Program-made: the position numbers and the translations under genes
Part shown: piece after piece, positions 25,986 through 34,914 of the stretch
How positions within the stretch are numbered: the stretch's first letter is position 1
Layout of the letters: every line of letters begins with the position of its first letter
Notes under the pieces: model-generated
Told to the model about the DNA's origin: nothing
Database searches by the model: none
Seen by the model: the letters and a program-made list of their open reading frames with translations, nothing else
From: Heyndrickxia shackletonii
GTDB lineage: Bacteria > Bacillota > Bacilli > Bacillales > Bacillaceae_C
DNA: 64,000 nt
NCBI RefSeq assembly: GCF_001420715.1
Contig: NZ_LJJC01000004.1
Span: 2,572,185-2,636,184, forward strand
Direction: 5' to 3'

Positions 25986-26300
25986 GAAAAATTAGGATTT
26001 TTTCGTTTCTCACTTAATGTCCCGATTGTGGAAGATTATAAGTTGTTGCTTTTAAAAAAAGTTAGTTTAAAAATACCTCACAAACCCGTATGTTACAGTA
26101 AATAATCCTGGATCAAAATGTATTTTTATATAGCAGATTTAAGTTTCAGTTATATAAAAAGGTTTGTTCATTTGAAGGTACATTTTGTTTAAAATCAGCC
26201 TCCGATAGCAGAAAAGGCGGCCGACTATTCATGTCTGCCACCTAATGGATATTGGTTCAGTTTTCCGTTAAAAAATTGTTATTTCATTTTTATAGTATTT

Positions 26301-26678
26301 TTACTTTTTTTCCATTACAGCAAAGTAATTTTCTTCATTATCTGCAAAGTTAAATACTCTCCCGGAAGGCATATTTACAATTTCTCCGACTTTGACATTG
26401 TTATTTGATAAGTTGCTGCGTAATTCATCGAGGTTTTCAGAAAAAAACATTAAAGAAGGTGTACCAAGATTTAATTCAGGTGACATTTTAGCAACGAATT
26501 CTTTATTGTGCAGAATAATACTTGTTTCTGCACCCTTTGTTGGAGCAATTTCAATCCATCTCATTTCATCGTTATTTTCTTCAGAAACGACACTAAATCC
26601 TACTTTTTCTGTCCAAAAATCTACTGCCTCATCCTGATTATTTACATACAACATAATTTGACCGACTTTACTAATCAT
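26301..26678 (-). CDS. VOC (glyoxalase/bleomycin resistance) family protein
   Basis: A 125-aa single-chain VOC fold with the two beta-alpha-beta-beta-beta halves: MISKVGQIMLYVNNQDEAVD (1-20) followed by FWTEKVGFSVV, and SLMFFSENLDELRSNLSNNN followed by the C-terminal FNFADNEENYFAVMEKK. The substrate cannot be told; relatives include antibiotic-binding proteins and metal-dependent lyases. Start at 26678, eleven bases after AAGGAG; a GTG four codons earlier overlaps that site. Its neighbour upstream is the SRPBCC gene, 113 bases away. Confidence 0.8.
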   Translation of the reverse strand: MISKVGQIMLYVNNQDEAVDFWTEKVGFSVVSEENNDEMRWIEIAPTKGAETSIILHNKEFVAKMSPELNLGTPSLMFFSENLDELRSNLSNNNVKVGEIVNMPSGRVFNFADNEENYFAVMEKK

Positions 26679-26791
26679 TGATTTTTCCACTCCTTATCAT
26701 AATTAATTCCACACTCGATACTTCAAATCCTTACTATAAGTATATGTTTTTTTCTGAACGGGCCTGCCTGGCGACCGTTCGTGATGATTCC

Positions 26792-27307
26792 TTATTTAAA
26801 CTGCTCAAGTACCGCTTCCAGGCGGTCCCAAGTTTCGGTGATACCTTGCAGCATGCCCATGTCCATGACGGTCTTGAGGCTCTCCGCCGACGCATATTCA
26901 CCACGGTTGATCAGCTTCGTCTTGCCACCCAGATCGATGAATTCTAATGTGATATTAGTCGACGGCATGGCGTCATTCGTATTGCCTTCTGCATCTGAAA
27001 AGAAATCGACGTAGACGATCTTCTCCGGCTCGATGATTTCCTTATAGACTCCTTTACCCCAAGATTCCATACCGTAGAATTCACCTTGGTTTTGATCGAC
27101 GCACTTCATGCAGTAGTGCCAAACGCCGCCTGGCCTAAAATCGACGTTGCAGACAGGAAGCTCCCAGCCTTTCGGACCCCACCAGTGTTTGAGATGCTCG
27201 GGATCTTTAAACATCTTGAATACGAGGTCGCGCGGTGCGTCGAAAATACGCTCTAGCACGAGTACCTGATCGTCCTCTACTCTCGAAATGATAGTATTTT
27301 TGGACAT
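26792..27307 (-). CDS. SRPBCC / AHSA1 domain protein
   Basis: A 171-aa START-like lipid or ligand-binding fold of the Aha1/CalC group: LVLERIFDAPRDLVFKMFKD, HLKHWWGPKGWELPVCNVDF, RPGGVWHYCM, MGMLQGITETWDRLEAVLEQ. ATG after GGGAGGAATT. These proteins are typically encoded with an ArsR repressor and a DoxX membrane protein, as here, where both partners are frameshifted. The gene is visibly more GC-rich than its surroundings, which suggests acquisition from elsewhere. It is the only intact member of the cassette. Confidence 0.85.
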   Translation of the reverse strand: MSKNTIISRVEDDQVLVLERIFDAPRDLVFKMFKDPEHLKHWWGPKGWELPVCNVDFRPGGVWHYCMKCVDQNQGEFYGMESWGKGVYKEIIEPEKIVYVDFFSDAEGNTNDAMPSTNITLEFIDLGGKTKLINRGEYASAESLKTVMDMGMLQGITETWDRLEAVLEQFK

Positions 27308-27338
27308 TGTAATTCCTCCCAATAAATTTTTTGTTAAG

Positions 27339-27716
27339 TTATTTTACTTCACTTAATGAAACGGCTCTTCGTCTTCTATGGTAGAAAACATAGGAACCGG
27401 CAATCAAAATGTACCCAATAATGAAAAATACCCAAGGGTCGCCCACTGCTATGGTAGAATACATCGCACCCGTCAAATCAATAACAAATCCAGCATAAGC
27501 CCATTCCTTAATTCGAGGAAGTCCGTGTACCAATATCCCAATTACACCTAACAGTTTGGCAACGCCAATAAAAGGAAGAAAGTTTGCTAGTTACCCTAAT
27601 GTTTAAATAACGCAACTGCTTCAGGGGCGAACATTATAGCAGGAATAGAATCAAAAAGCATGAATGCTGTCAACAGCCCCGTAAAAAAAACAGTATCCAA
27701 TTGTTATATTCTTCAT
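27339..27716 (-). pseudogene. DoxX family membrane protein, frameshifted
   Basis: Coding pieces in different frames: MKNITIGY..., TGLLTAFMLFDSIPAIMFAP, then, after an in-frame stop and shift, FLPFIGVAKLLGVIGILVHG and LPRIKEWAYAGFVIDLTGAM ending in a four-span DoxX-like protein. At least two lesions (a T-run near 27690 and the stop in ALFKH*) prevent a full product. It sits 31 bases upstream of the SRPBCC gene. Confidence 0.75.
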
Positions 27717-27825
27717 TGATACCTTATTTCCTTCTTTGGTTTAGACCATCCTAAAAAGTTTCCTATCTTCTACAGGCTTCAATAGGATTGCCATGATCTC
27801 ATTGTTTTTATAATCTTTGGTAAGA

Positions 27826-28160
27826 CTACTGCTTATTTTCATCGTTCACTTCCTTTCTTTGTAGTTCCTGCAGATACCCATCTAAGCGATCGAATTTCTC
27901 CTCCCAGACACGATGGAAGGACTTCAACCAGGAATTAAGCTCTTTGAACGAATCGGCTCTAAGCTTGTAGATCCGTCGATTGGCGATTGCATCCACTTCG
28001 ACGAGTCCTGCATTACTAAGTACACGAAGATGTTTAGAAGTTTGTGGTTGGTTGAGTCCAAGTCGACCGGCAATTTCCCTACTGTGAGAGGACCTTCACG
28101 CAAAAGTTCAACAATTTGTAGCCGGTTGGGCTCAGCAAGAGCACTCAAAATTGTTTTCAT
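27826..28160 (-). pseudogene. ArsR family repressor with single-base deletion
   Basis: The frame starts MKTILSALAEPNRLQIVELL and REGPLTVG, then loses one base around 28076 (GTAGGGAAATT, where GGGGAAATT is expected). Reading on in the next frame gives EIAGRLGLNQPQTSKHLRVL, SNAGLVEVDAIANRRIYKLR and a normal end at a TAG at 27826. All family positions are otherwise kept, so the change is very recent or a sequencing error. It is first in the ArsR-DoxX-SRPBCC cassette. Confidence 0.8.
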
Positions 28161-28264
28161 GAATTAAATATACCTTTTAGGGAATATATCTGTAGAGGAA
28201 TATTTAAAAGTTTTTTTAAATTGTTATGGCTATACGCTTTAAAACATGATCTTCTTAATCGAAC

Positions 28265-28312
28265 TTATTGAATAATAACGTTGTATATCCGTATTTTCCT
28301 GACCGTACCCCT
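28265..28312 (-). repeat. CGTTAAGG repeat, copy D (partial, inverted)
   Basis: On the minus strand GGGGTACGGTCAGGAAAATA then CGGATATACAACGTTA, matching the first 40 bases of copy A at 24423 with a few changes. Confidence 0.6.
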
Positions 28313-28468
28313 TTCAGGACTAAATTTGCTGCGGATATGGTTCTATTGCGCTTTATCTTCGCAATGTTCAATAACCATTTTTATTTATTTTTTCCTTCCA
28401 ATTTTTGAAACTATTTACTATATAAAGCGTATTTTATTTAAAGTATCTCTCAATAGGGGTGTATAGCC

Positions 28469-28756
28469 ATGGAAAAATGTAAACATTGTTCTAATCCATT
28501 TGTATGGAAAGAAATATATTTTTCTTGTCTACTAGACAAATCAATTCAATGTAAGAAATGCAAATGCGTAAATATCATCAATATTCCCTCAAGATTACTA
28601 CTGAGATTAATTACTATTAGTCCTATTTTGATCTATATCCTTTACTTTTCAAAAGAACATTCAATAATTAATTTTGCAATTGCAATCATTATTTTATTTG
28701 TTTTAACAGGGCTTTGCCCCTTTTTTGCCAAGTACAAATTGTATTCAGATGATTGA
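28469..28756 (+). CDS. cxxc_20_cxxc (TIGR04104-type) small membrane protein
   Basis: A 95-aa protein. CKHC (residues 4-7) and CKKC (28-31) are separated by exactly 20 residues, the signature of the cxxc_20_cxxc family, presumably binding zinc. Two membrane segments follow (RLITISPILIYILYF; FAIAIIILFVLTGLCPFF). ATG after AGGGGTG. The function of the family is unknown. A second small membrane gene starts 88 bases later. Confidence 0.75.
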   Translation: MEKCKHCSNPFVWKEIYFSCLLDKSIQCKKCKCVNIINIPSRLLLRLITISPILIYILYFSKEHSIINFAIAIIILFVLTGLCPFFAKYKLYSDD

Positions 28757-28843
28757 ATTAGACCTCAATATAAGGTCTATTTAATACAAAAAAGGATATC
28801 GTAACAATAAAAATAATCATATTTTGAAATGGAGGAAGATAAA

Positions 28844-28987
28844 TTGAAACGTGACAATAGAATAACTTACATAGTTGTTTTCTCATTATTATCAATTACC
28901 TTTTTATCAACTATTCTTGCTATTGTGGTTTGGTCAATAAAGAACAGACATTTGAGATATATTTTAGGCTATCTATTTTATAAATAG
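28844..28987 (+). CDS. Small membrane protein, 47 aa
   Basis: A TTG-initiated frame, MKRDNRITYIVVFSLLSITF followed by LSTILAIVVWSIKNRHLRY, with a strong GGAGGAAG ribosome binding site. It is a single hydrophobic span between basic ends. No family recognised. Confidence 0.5.
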   Translation: MKRDNRITYIVVFSLLSITFLSTILAIVVWSIKNRHLRYILGYLFYK

Positions 28988-29621
28988 ATTTTTTCTAATT
29001 TCCCGTGGAAAATAACTTCTAGGTTATATATATATCCAAGCGGATTTCTTTAGATAATTTTAATCAGGAAAGGTTTTTCCACATAATGGTTCAACAGTGA
29101 CATTAAAGATTTTCACCTATATTCTGCACCGTCAAATTAGTCAACACTTTATTAGCAATCTTTTCGTGAATATCACCAAATAAGTTGTTTATGTCGTACC
29201 TAAAACATTCACCATCATTCACCTTTAACCTTAGCCTTTTATCAGGATGTAAATCGTGTGCAGTGACTTTATTAGGAGGACTTTTTCTCACCAGTGATGG
29301 GTAACTCCTTCTGAAGAACAAACCCCAATTTCAATGACAACCCCCCCACCATATCTGTCAAAAATAAAAAGTGATTAAGTCTATTTTATTCTCGTAAATT
29401 CTTCGGAAATGTGGGAATGAACCTTTAAAGACCCTTTCTCTAAGTTCATTTTTTCAACTTCATAAGTTTAGATTCATTATTTCTTCAGTTCTTTTTATAT
29501 GGAGGCAATGGGTATTTTATTGAATTCTTTGCCCAAATCGGATAAGGGATATTGTCAGTTGATTGTACAACAGTTATAAGTTCCTACTCGATGAATATGC
29601 ATTCCTCCCCTTGTTACAAAC
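28988..29621. other. Gene-poor stretch with one doubtful frame
   Basis: A 72-codon frame on the minus strand (29103-29321, SPPNKVTAHDLHPDKRLRLK) has no ribosome binding site and no recognisable family; it may be a remnant. Nothing else was found. Confidence 0.3.
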
Positions 29622-29655
29622 AAGAAAAAGCATCCCTTATTAATTAAAGGAATGC
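29622..29655 (-). terminator. Rho-independent terminator of the MOSC gene
   Basis: Minus strand: GCATTCCTTT, loop, AAGGGATGC with one mismatch, followed by TTTTTC. It lies about 75 bases after the MOSC stop. Confidence 0.65.
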
Positions 29656-29728
29656 CCCGATAACTTTAAAGTACATTGTTTCACAATCAAAATTAATTTT
29701 ACTAAGGTACAAATACGGACCATGCTGG

Positions 29729-30295
29729 TTATACACGTTCAAGCTTTTTAAATGGTTTAGGAGGGAGTTCAACGCGGATGGTATCACCTGGTTTCACTTC
29801 TCCACTCTTCAATATAACTCCCATTATTCCTGCTTTTCTTATTAGATTTCCATCTGAATCCTTATCCAAAACAGCCTTTAAAAGCCCCTGTTTAAAATTA
29901 TCAATTTGAGCACAAGGATTGCGTAAGCCTGTTACTTTAATAATGGCAGACTCACCAATAATTAATTTCGTGTCAGTAGGTAATTCAAGAAGGTTTATTC
30001 CGACAGTTGTTATATTTTCACCCATTTGTCCAGGTTTAACAGTAAAACGATCTGCTATCTCTTCGAATAACTCATTTTGAATTAAATGAACTTGTCTAAG
30101 ATTAGGTTGGTTCGGATTTTGTGCCACTCTCGATCGATGTTTAACCGTTGAACCAAAGTGTGCATCGCCTTCGACTCCAAAGCCCTTCACTAATTTTATC
30201 ATCTTCTGATTTTCTTTACTAAACGTATGCTCCTTACTTAAACTAACCGCTATGACTGTTCCTATAATGGAACTCTCATTTATTTCATCAAACAT
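29729..30295 (-). CDS. MOSC domain protein
   Basis: A 188-aa protein consisting of a MOSC (molybdenum cofactor sulfurase C-terminal) domain: VKGFGVEGDAHFG (about 35-47), QVHLIQNELFEEI, GQMGENITTVGINLLELPTD, and the key cysteine in VTGLRNPCAQIDNFKQGLL (Cys about 128), with the closing GVILKSGEVKPGDTIRV. MOSC proteins carry a sulfur on the cysteine and act in molybdenum-cofactor-linked sulfur transfer or N-hydroxylated compound reduction (YiiM/YcbX types). It stands alone; no molybdenum genes are nearby. Confidence 0.9.
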   Translation of the reverse strand: MFDEINESSIIGTVIAVSLSKEHTFSKENQKMIKLVKGFGVEGDAHFGSTVKHRSRVAQNPNQPNLRQVHLIQNELFEEIADRFTVKPGQMGENITTVGINLLELPTDTKLIIGESAIIKVTGLRNPCAQIDNFKQGLLKAVLDKDSDGNLIRKAGIMGVILKSGEVKPGDTIRVELPPKPFKKLERV

Positions 30296-30430
30296 CCATC
30301 ATCACAGCCTCCATTTTAAACTCGCTGTATGATCATATTCGATAAAGTTCTAATTATTCCTTCTTCTACTATCTTACCCTTGTCTAGATTAAACTAGGTT
30401 TATCTTATCAAGAGGTCTTTTTTAATTCAA

Positions 30431-30525
30431 ATCTCAAATCATGCTGCCCTTTTTGCTAAAGAAGAAAAAGCCACCATATTTGCAGCTGAATCTTTAACTC
30501 TTGCACCCTTTAGCATTCCTCTAGT
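30431..30525. repeat. Dispersed repeat, copy 1 (partner at 34920)
   Basis: About 65 bases shared with 34930-35000: GCTAAAGAAGAAAAAGCCAC, then GCNGCTGAATCTTT and TTNCACCCT-like ends. In the other copy it folds as GCCGCCAATTTGGTGGC followed by T-rich DNA on the minus strand, so it may be a mobile terminator-like element. 30526-30676 has no gene. Confidence 0.5.
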
Positions 30526-30676
30526 GAGTTAAAAGGGATTTCTTTACAAATCCAATGTTACCAAGCAATTTGCTGAAGACTCCCCCGTTAGATAAGGAAA
30601 ACCACTTTCTTATTATAAATTGATTCTAGTTTAGATTTATCTCTTGATTTCCACTGTCCTCCACTTCATTACTCGT

Positions 30677-31540
30677 TTATTTTAATTTCCCTCCAAAAAC
30701 CGGGAAGAAGCTATGCTCACCATAATTCTGGATATGCTCTACATTCTTCAAAGTCTCCATATCTGCATCGCTAATAACAAAATCAAGTTCTGCATTGTTT
30801 CTCATATGATCCGGATTTGCCGTCTTTGGAATTACCACAAGACCAAGCTGGATATCATAACGTAAGCAAAGCTGAGCAACTGATACTCCATACTTATCAG
30901 CTATTACCTTAACCTCTGCATTATCAAGAACGGCACCATGTGCAATTGGTGAATATGCCTCTACCAGGATGTCATTCTTTTGGCAGAATTCAATTAGTTC
31001 TAAAGGCGTATTGCTCACATGTGCCAATATTTGATTTACCATTGGCTTAATCTCACAGCTTTCAAGAATATTCTCTATATCATCCTGAAGGAAGTTAGAA
31101 AGACCGATCGCCTTTACCTTGCCTGTTTTATAAGCATCCTCCATTGCTTTCCAAACTTCTTTATTTTCCTCGAAGTAACGGTTCTCCTCACGGAACTCCT
31201 TCCAAGGCTGAGGGCTGTGGATAATCAGAAGATCAATGTAATCCAGCCCCAATTTTGCTAAAGACTCATCAATGGACCGTGTAACTGCATCATAGGTCTT
31301 TGCTTCTGCAGCAACCTTTGTCGTAATGAAAAGTTCTTCTCTTGCAACACTGCAGGAACGGATTCCATCGCCTACCCCAGCTTCATTCATATAAGCCTGA
31401 GCAGTATCAATATGGCGATAACCGATAGAAACCGCATCACGCACTGCCTGTGCTGCCTGTGCATCATCAAGTAGCCAGGTACCAAGACCTAATTTTGGAA
31501 TTTCTACGCCATTTGATAGTTTGTAAGTTTCGTTAAACAT
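30677..31540 (-). CDS. Aldo/keto reductase
   Basis: A 287-aa (beta/alpha)8 NADPH-dependent reductase. The catalytic tetrad is in place: D in GYRHIDTAQAY (Asp, then Tyr of the AY), K in LFITTKVAAEA (about Lys 75) and H in IDLLIIHSPQPW (about His 108). The cofactor site is LVVIPKTANPDHMRNN (about 247-262). ATG after AAGGAGACAA. It is last in a minus-strand operon after a carboxymuconolactone decarboxylase-like gene and a cupin, divergent from tetR. The substrate is unknown; a detoxification role for small carbonyls is typical for this context. Confidence 0.92.
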   Translation of the reverse strand: MFNETYKLSNGVEIPKLGLGTWLLDDAQAAQAVRDAVSIGYRHIDTAQAYMNEAGVGDGIRSCSVAREELFITTKVAAEAKTYDAVTRSIDESLAKLGLDYIDLLIIHSPQPWKEFREENRYFEENKEVWKAMEDAYKTGKVKAIGLSNFLQDDIENILESCEIKPMVNQILAHVSNTPLELIEFCQKNDILVEAYSPIAHGAVLDNAEVKVIADKYGVSVAQLCLRYDIQLGLVVIPKTANPDHMRNNAELDFVISDADMETLKNVEHIQNYGEHSFFPVFGGKLK

Positions 31541-31631
31541 GTTTTTGTCTCCTTTGCATAGTTAGTAACTTATAGACTTTTACGTCTTTTAAATAAGTTT
31601 TGGACATATGGATAACCGTATCGAATCATTA

Positions 31632-32036
31632 TTATAATTTATTGTACGTTTCATCATCGACAGGTTCTAACCACTCCGGCTTACCTGCAGTGATTGCAAT
31701 GTGTACAAACCAGCTATCTTTTGCAGCTCCATGCCAGTGCTTCACTCCATCGTGAGTGACTACGACATCGCCAGCTTTTAAAAATTGAGCAGGTTTTCCT
31801 TCTTCTTGGTACCAACCTTCGCCGCCGGTTACCAATAAAATTTGAAATCCATCATGATGGATATGCCAGTTATTTCGGCATCCTGGTTCAAAAGTCACAT
31901 TCCCAACACCAACGTTGACTTTAGGATCAGCCACTAATCCCTTAAGATAACTTTGTCCCACAAAAAATTGTGAAAAAGGATTTTTTTCACCCGCTGGGAA
32001 AATAACGCCATTTTGTAATTCTTCATGTTTTGCCAT
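31632..32036 (-). CDS. Cupin domain protein
   Basis: A 134-aa single-domain cupin. Motif 1 is GCRNNWHIHHDGFQILLVTG (about 51-70, metal ligands His-His-Glu replaced partly by Gln) and motif 2 GDVVVTHDGVKHWHGA (about 87-102). It belongs to the group encoded beside carboxymuconolactone decarboxylase-like genes. ATG after TTGGAGGAG. It starts 20 bases after the upstream gene, so it is translated from the same mRNA. Confidence 0.88.
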   Translation of the reverse strand: MAKHEELQNGVIFPAGEKNPFSQFFVGQSYLKGLVADPKVNVGVGNVTFEPGCRNNWHIHHDGFQILLVTGGEGWYQEEGKPAQFLKAGDVVVTHDGVKHWHGAAKDSWFVHIAITAGKPEWLEPVDDETYNKL

Positions 32037-32056
32037 TTAAACTCCTCCAATAAACT

Positions 32057-32812
32057 TTAATTTTCAGGAATCATTTCATTAACACATGCTAATGCATTTA
32101 ATGTTCTCGGAAAGCCCATGTATGGAAGGCAATGGGTGATAGCGGTAATCAACGTTTCCTTGTCATTTCCGACATTCAAGTTTCCCTGTACATGTGCCTT
32201 CACTTGGCCTTCAGCCCCACCAAGGCTACTTACGATGCAGAGTGTTAACAATTCCCGAGTTTTCAAATCTAGCCCGCTACGAGTGTAGAAGTCTCCAAAG
32301 CAGAAAGCCGAAAGAAAATCTTGTATATGCTTCTGATTTGATGGTGCGCTCCCCCTATTTTTTGCTATAACATCACCAAAAATCTCTACCTGCACTGCAA
32401 GTCCTTTCTCAAAACGATTTTTTTCATCAACCTGTTTTTGGCTTTCAATTGGTAATGCTATATTCTTGGATTTGAAAACCTCATTTACTTCATGGATGGC
32501 ATTTAATGTTTTAGGAAATCCAATGTATGGAGCACATTGGTAGATAGCTTCTTTGATTTCTACAGGTGTAAGCCCTAATTTCAGTGCTGCACCTACATGT
32601 GCCTTAAGTTGAGGTAAAGTCTCACTTGTAGTAAGAACCACAAGGGTAATCAACTCACGCTGTTTATCATCCAAATTACCTTGATAAAAAACTTCTCCAA
32701 AAATGAAATGGCTTAATATGTCCTGAAAATCAGGGTCGGTAGCATTTGCAGCAGGTACTCCATCCCCAAATAGCTGTTTGTATTTTTCCTTGCTCTTTTC
32801 AAGTCGATCCAT
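32057..32812 (-). CDS. Carboxymuconolactone decarboxylase-like protein, two-domain
   Basis: A 251-aa protein made of two tandem CMD/AhpD-like helical domains (about 1-115 and 125-251). Each has the pattern RELITLVVLTTSETLPQLKA / RELLTLCIVSSLGGAEGQVK followed by HV(G/Q)...APYIGFPKTLNA / LPYMGFPRTLNA. There is no AhpD-type CxxC, so it is a decarboxylase-like rather than a peroxidase-reductase member. ATG after GGAGGAGG. First gene of the operon; the promoter region holds two TetR-type palindromes. Confidence 0.88.
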   Translation of the reverse strand: MDRLEKSKEKYKQLFGDGVPAANATDPDFQDILSHFIFGEVFYQGNLDDKQRELITLVVLTTSETLPQLKAHVGAALKLGLTPVEIKEAIYQCAPYIGFPKTLNAIHEVNEVFKSKNIALPIESQKQVDEKNRFEKGLAVQVEIFGDVIAKNRGSAPSNQKHIQDFLSAFCFGDFYTRSGLDLKTRELLTLCIVSSLGGAEGQVKAHVQGNLNVGNDKETLITAITHCLPYMGFPRTLNALACVNEMIPEN

Positions 32813-32894
32813 CGGTAAACCTCCTCCTTGAACATAAATACTTTTATTTTTCTAAAGTTAATAGATTAAATCCCATGATAAAAATAAATATTGA

Positions 32895-32984
32895 TTGATT
32901 AATCAACATCTGTTAATAATTATAAAAAGAGAAATGGAATGCATTCAATGGTTAAATGAAAGCAAATTGTTGATTAATCAACAA
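32895..32984. promoter_or_regulatory. Two palindromic operators for the TetR regulator
   Basis: TTGATTAATCAA (32895-32906) and the longer perfect palindrome TTGTTGATTAATCAACAA (32967-32984) share the same core. Both lie in the 218-base divergent region between the CMD-like gene and tetR. Confidence 0.8.
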
Positions 32985-33030
32985 ATCGATTAAAATTGTT
33001 GAGTATCTTTTAAAAAGATTGGTGAATGAA

Positions 33031-33579
33031 ATGTCTAAAGTGGATAGGAGAATAGCAAAAAGCCAGCTAGCTATAAAAAATGCTGTAACTGAACTGATGT
33101 CTGAAAAAGGTTTTGACGACATTACCATTCAAGATATTGCTGATAGAGCAGATGTTAATCGCGGAACCATCTATCTCCATTACACAGATAAATATGACCT
33201 CCTGGATAAGATGATAGAAGAACATATGGAAAATCTCCGAGAACTGTGCAAATCGGCATCTGATATGACGTTTCAAGAAGGTAATTATGTCTGGTTCGAA
33301 TACTTTGAGCGTCATTCTTTATTTTTTTCAACGATGTTAGCAAGTAAAGGTGCCCCTTATTTTCGCAGTCGGTTTCTTGATTTAGTTGTAGAAGAGTATA
33401 AACCTGAAGTGGATACGACCGACGGAAAAAATCAAGGATTAAGTGTAGATGTTATTCTTCAATTTTTTGCTTCCGCAATCGTAGGATCGGTAGAATGGTG
33501 GTTTAAGAATGGAATGCCTTTGCCTGCTCGTGTCATGGCAGAACAAACGGGGGCATTATTAGATAGAAATCTTGAATAA
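33031..33579 (+). CDS. TetR family repressor
   Basis: A 182-aa regulator with an N-terminal TetR helix-turn-helix (AIKNAVTELMSEKGFDDITI, then QDIADRADVNRGTIYLHYTD, about residues 13-54) and a C-terminal ligand/dimer domain (TetR_C_7-like; ILQFFASAIVGSVEWWFKNG). Start at 33031; TTG at 33019 would extend it by four codons. The two identical palindromes in the divergent intergenic region are its probable operators, making it an autorepressor of itself and of the CMD-cupin-AKR operon. A strong terminator follows at once. Confidence 0.9.
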   Translation: MSKVDRRIAKSQLAIKNAVTELMSEKGFDDITIQDIADRADVNRGTIYLHYTDKYDLLDKMIEEHMENLRELCKSASDMTFQEGNYVWFEYFERHSLFFSTMLASKGAPYFRSRFLDLVVEEYKPEVDTTDGKNQGLSVDVILQFFASAIVGSVEWWFKNGMPLPARVMAEQTGALLDRNLE

Positions 33580-33590
33580 TTCGTATTATT

Positions 33591-33631
33591 AAAAAACCTG
33601 AGTCCATATCAATACAGGACTCAGGTTTTTT
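33591..33631 (+). terminator. Rho-independent terminator of tetR
   Basis: Perfect 15-bp stem AAAAAACCTGAGTCC / GGACTCAGGTTTTTT with an 11-base loop. Confidence 0.9.
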
Positions 33632-33703
33632 ATTTGATCTCACTGAAATTAATTTCATGGCAGTGTATGTGTTTTGTCATTGAAACTGATTTTTCCCATT
33701 GAT

Positions 33704-34084
33704 TTATACAGTCAACTCAATAAGATTTCCTTCTGGATCCTCAATAACACTCTCATAATATCCATCTCCAGTAACTCGAGGACCGCTAATAAGGCGATAA
33801 CCATCATTCTTTAATCTTGCGGTCATTTGATTAACGGACTCTCTGCTTCCTAAAGAAATTGCAATATGAGCCCAGCCTATCATATCATCCAGTTTTTTCT
33901 TATCGATTCCCGATTTACGCATAATCTCTAATCGTGTTCCAGAATCAAATGCAAGAAAATATGATTCAAATTTCTTTTCTGCATTATGATACTTATTGTT
34001 TGATTTACCATTAAAATACGTTTCATAAAACTCTCTCATCACTTCTAAATCATTGACCCAAATAGCTACATGTTCAATTTTCAT
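33704..34084 (-). CDS. VOC family protein (glyoxalase I-like)
   Basis: A 126-aa protein of the vicinal oxygen chelate fold. Its metal-ligand positions look kept: [20 protein letters not shown] (His at 5), the glutamate in TRLEIMRK, the histidine in [11 protein letters not shown], and the C-terminal [18 protein letters not shown] (Glu). This complete His-Glu-His-Glu set fits glyoxalase-like or lyase activity. Start at 34084 after GGGGTGAAATC. It lies 73 bases after the racemase gene on the same strand, so they may be co-transcribed. Confidence 0.87.
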   Translation of the reverse strand: MKIEHVAIWVNDLEVMREFYETYFNGKSNNKYHNAEKKFESYFLAFDSGTRLEIMRKSGIDKKKLDDMIGWAHIAISLGSRESVNQMTARLKNDGYRLISGPRVTGDGYYESVIEDPEGNLIELTV

Positions 34085-34157
34085 CTCGATTTCACCCCAT
34101 GTGATATTCAAATTAGTGGAAAAGTACCAAATAATAAACTTTCATCTTATAGAAAGT

Positions 34158-34844
34158 CTAACCTTTGTCCCTTAATGATAAATATTTATGTACAACGGCT
34201 TGAGAGAGACAAGTTGATGAATCAACAAAGGAAACATCGCTGGATTTTTTATCTGTTACAACATTTAAATCTGTACATGCAATGATTGCGGTATCAATCG
34301 TTTCAGCTAATTCTGAGTATAATTCATCCCATAATTGAAAGGACTCATTGATTTGACCTTGTTTAATCTTTACTATTATTTGATTCACATAGGTTTGCCA
34401 ACTATCTTGATGTAAAAAATCATAACCTTCTCTTACTAGGGCATCTTGAAATATTCCAGACTGTACCGTTGGATTGGTAGCTAGAAGGGCCACTTTTTTT
34501 GAGTTTTTTGGTATGTTCTTTATTGTTTCATCAATCATGTTTAATACGGGAACGGAAACAGAATTTATTATTTGATTAAAGTAGATATGTGCCGTATTAC
34601 ATGGTATCGCAATAAAATCAACACCTGTATTTTGAAGTTTCTGAGCACCATTAATAATTGCCAATTCCATTTCATTATGATTGATTGGTTTATCCATGTA
34701 GAAAGGTGTTGGGCATGAATAGATCATCATGTGTGGAAAATCAATGTCGTTTACTGCTCCATAAATCTTTTGGCACTGGTCTACGACTTTATCTACAAAT
34801 GGTCCAGTAGATTTCGGTCCCATTCCTGCTAATATTCCAATCAT
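34158..34844 (-). CDS. Aspartate/glutamate racemase family protein (RacX-like)
   Basis: A 228-aa cofactor-independent racemase of the Asp/Glu/hydantoin superfamily. The first catalytic cysteine is in FIAIPCNTAHIYFNQI (about Cys 84) and the second in TAIIACTDLNVV (about Cys 190). The usual sequence after the second cysteine is TE; here it is TD, a conservative change. The N-terminus IGILAGMGPKSTGPFVDKVV is typical. RacX-like enzymes make non-canonical D-amino acids or racemise aspartate/glutamate. The start ATG at 34844 follows AGGGAGGAAAAA. Confidence 0.87.
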   Translation of the reverse strand: MIGILAGMGPKSTGPFVDKVVDQCQKIYGAVNDIDFPHMMIYSCPTPFYMDKPINHNEMELAIINGAQKLQNTGVDFIAIPCNTAHIYFNQIINSVSVPVLNMIDETIKNIPKNSKKVALLATNPTVQSGIFQDALVREGYDFLHQDSWQTYVNQIIVKIKQGQINESFQLWDELYSELAETIDTAIIACTDLNVVTDKKSSDVSFVDSSTCLSQAVVHKYLSLRDKG

Positions 34845-34914
34845 AGTTTTTCCTCCCTAAAATAATGTGTTCCTATCAATTATTTTTCATAGCCTTATTA
34901 TACATTTATATTTT

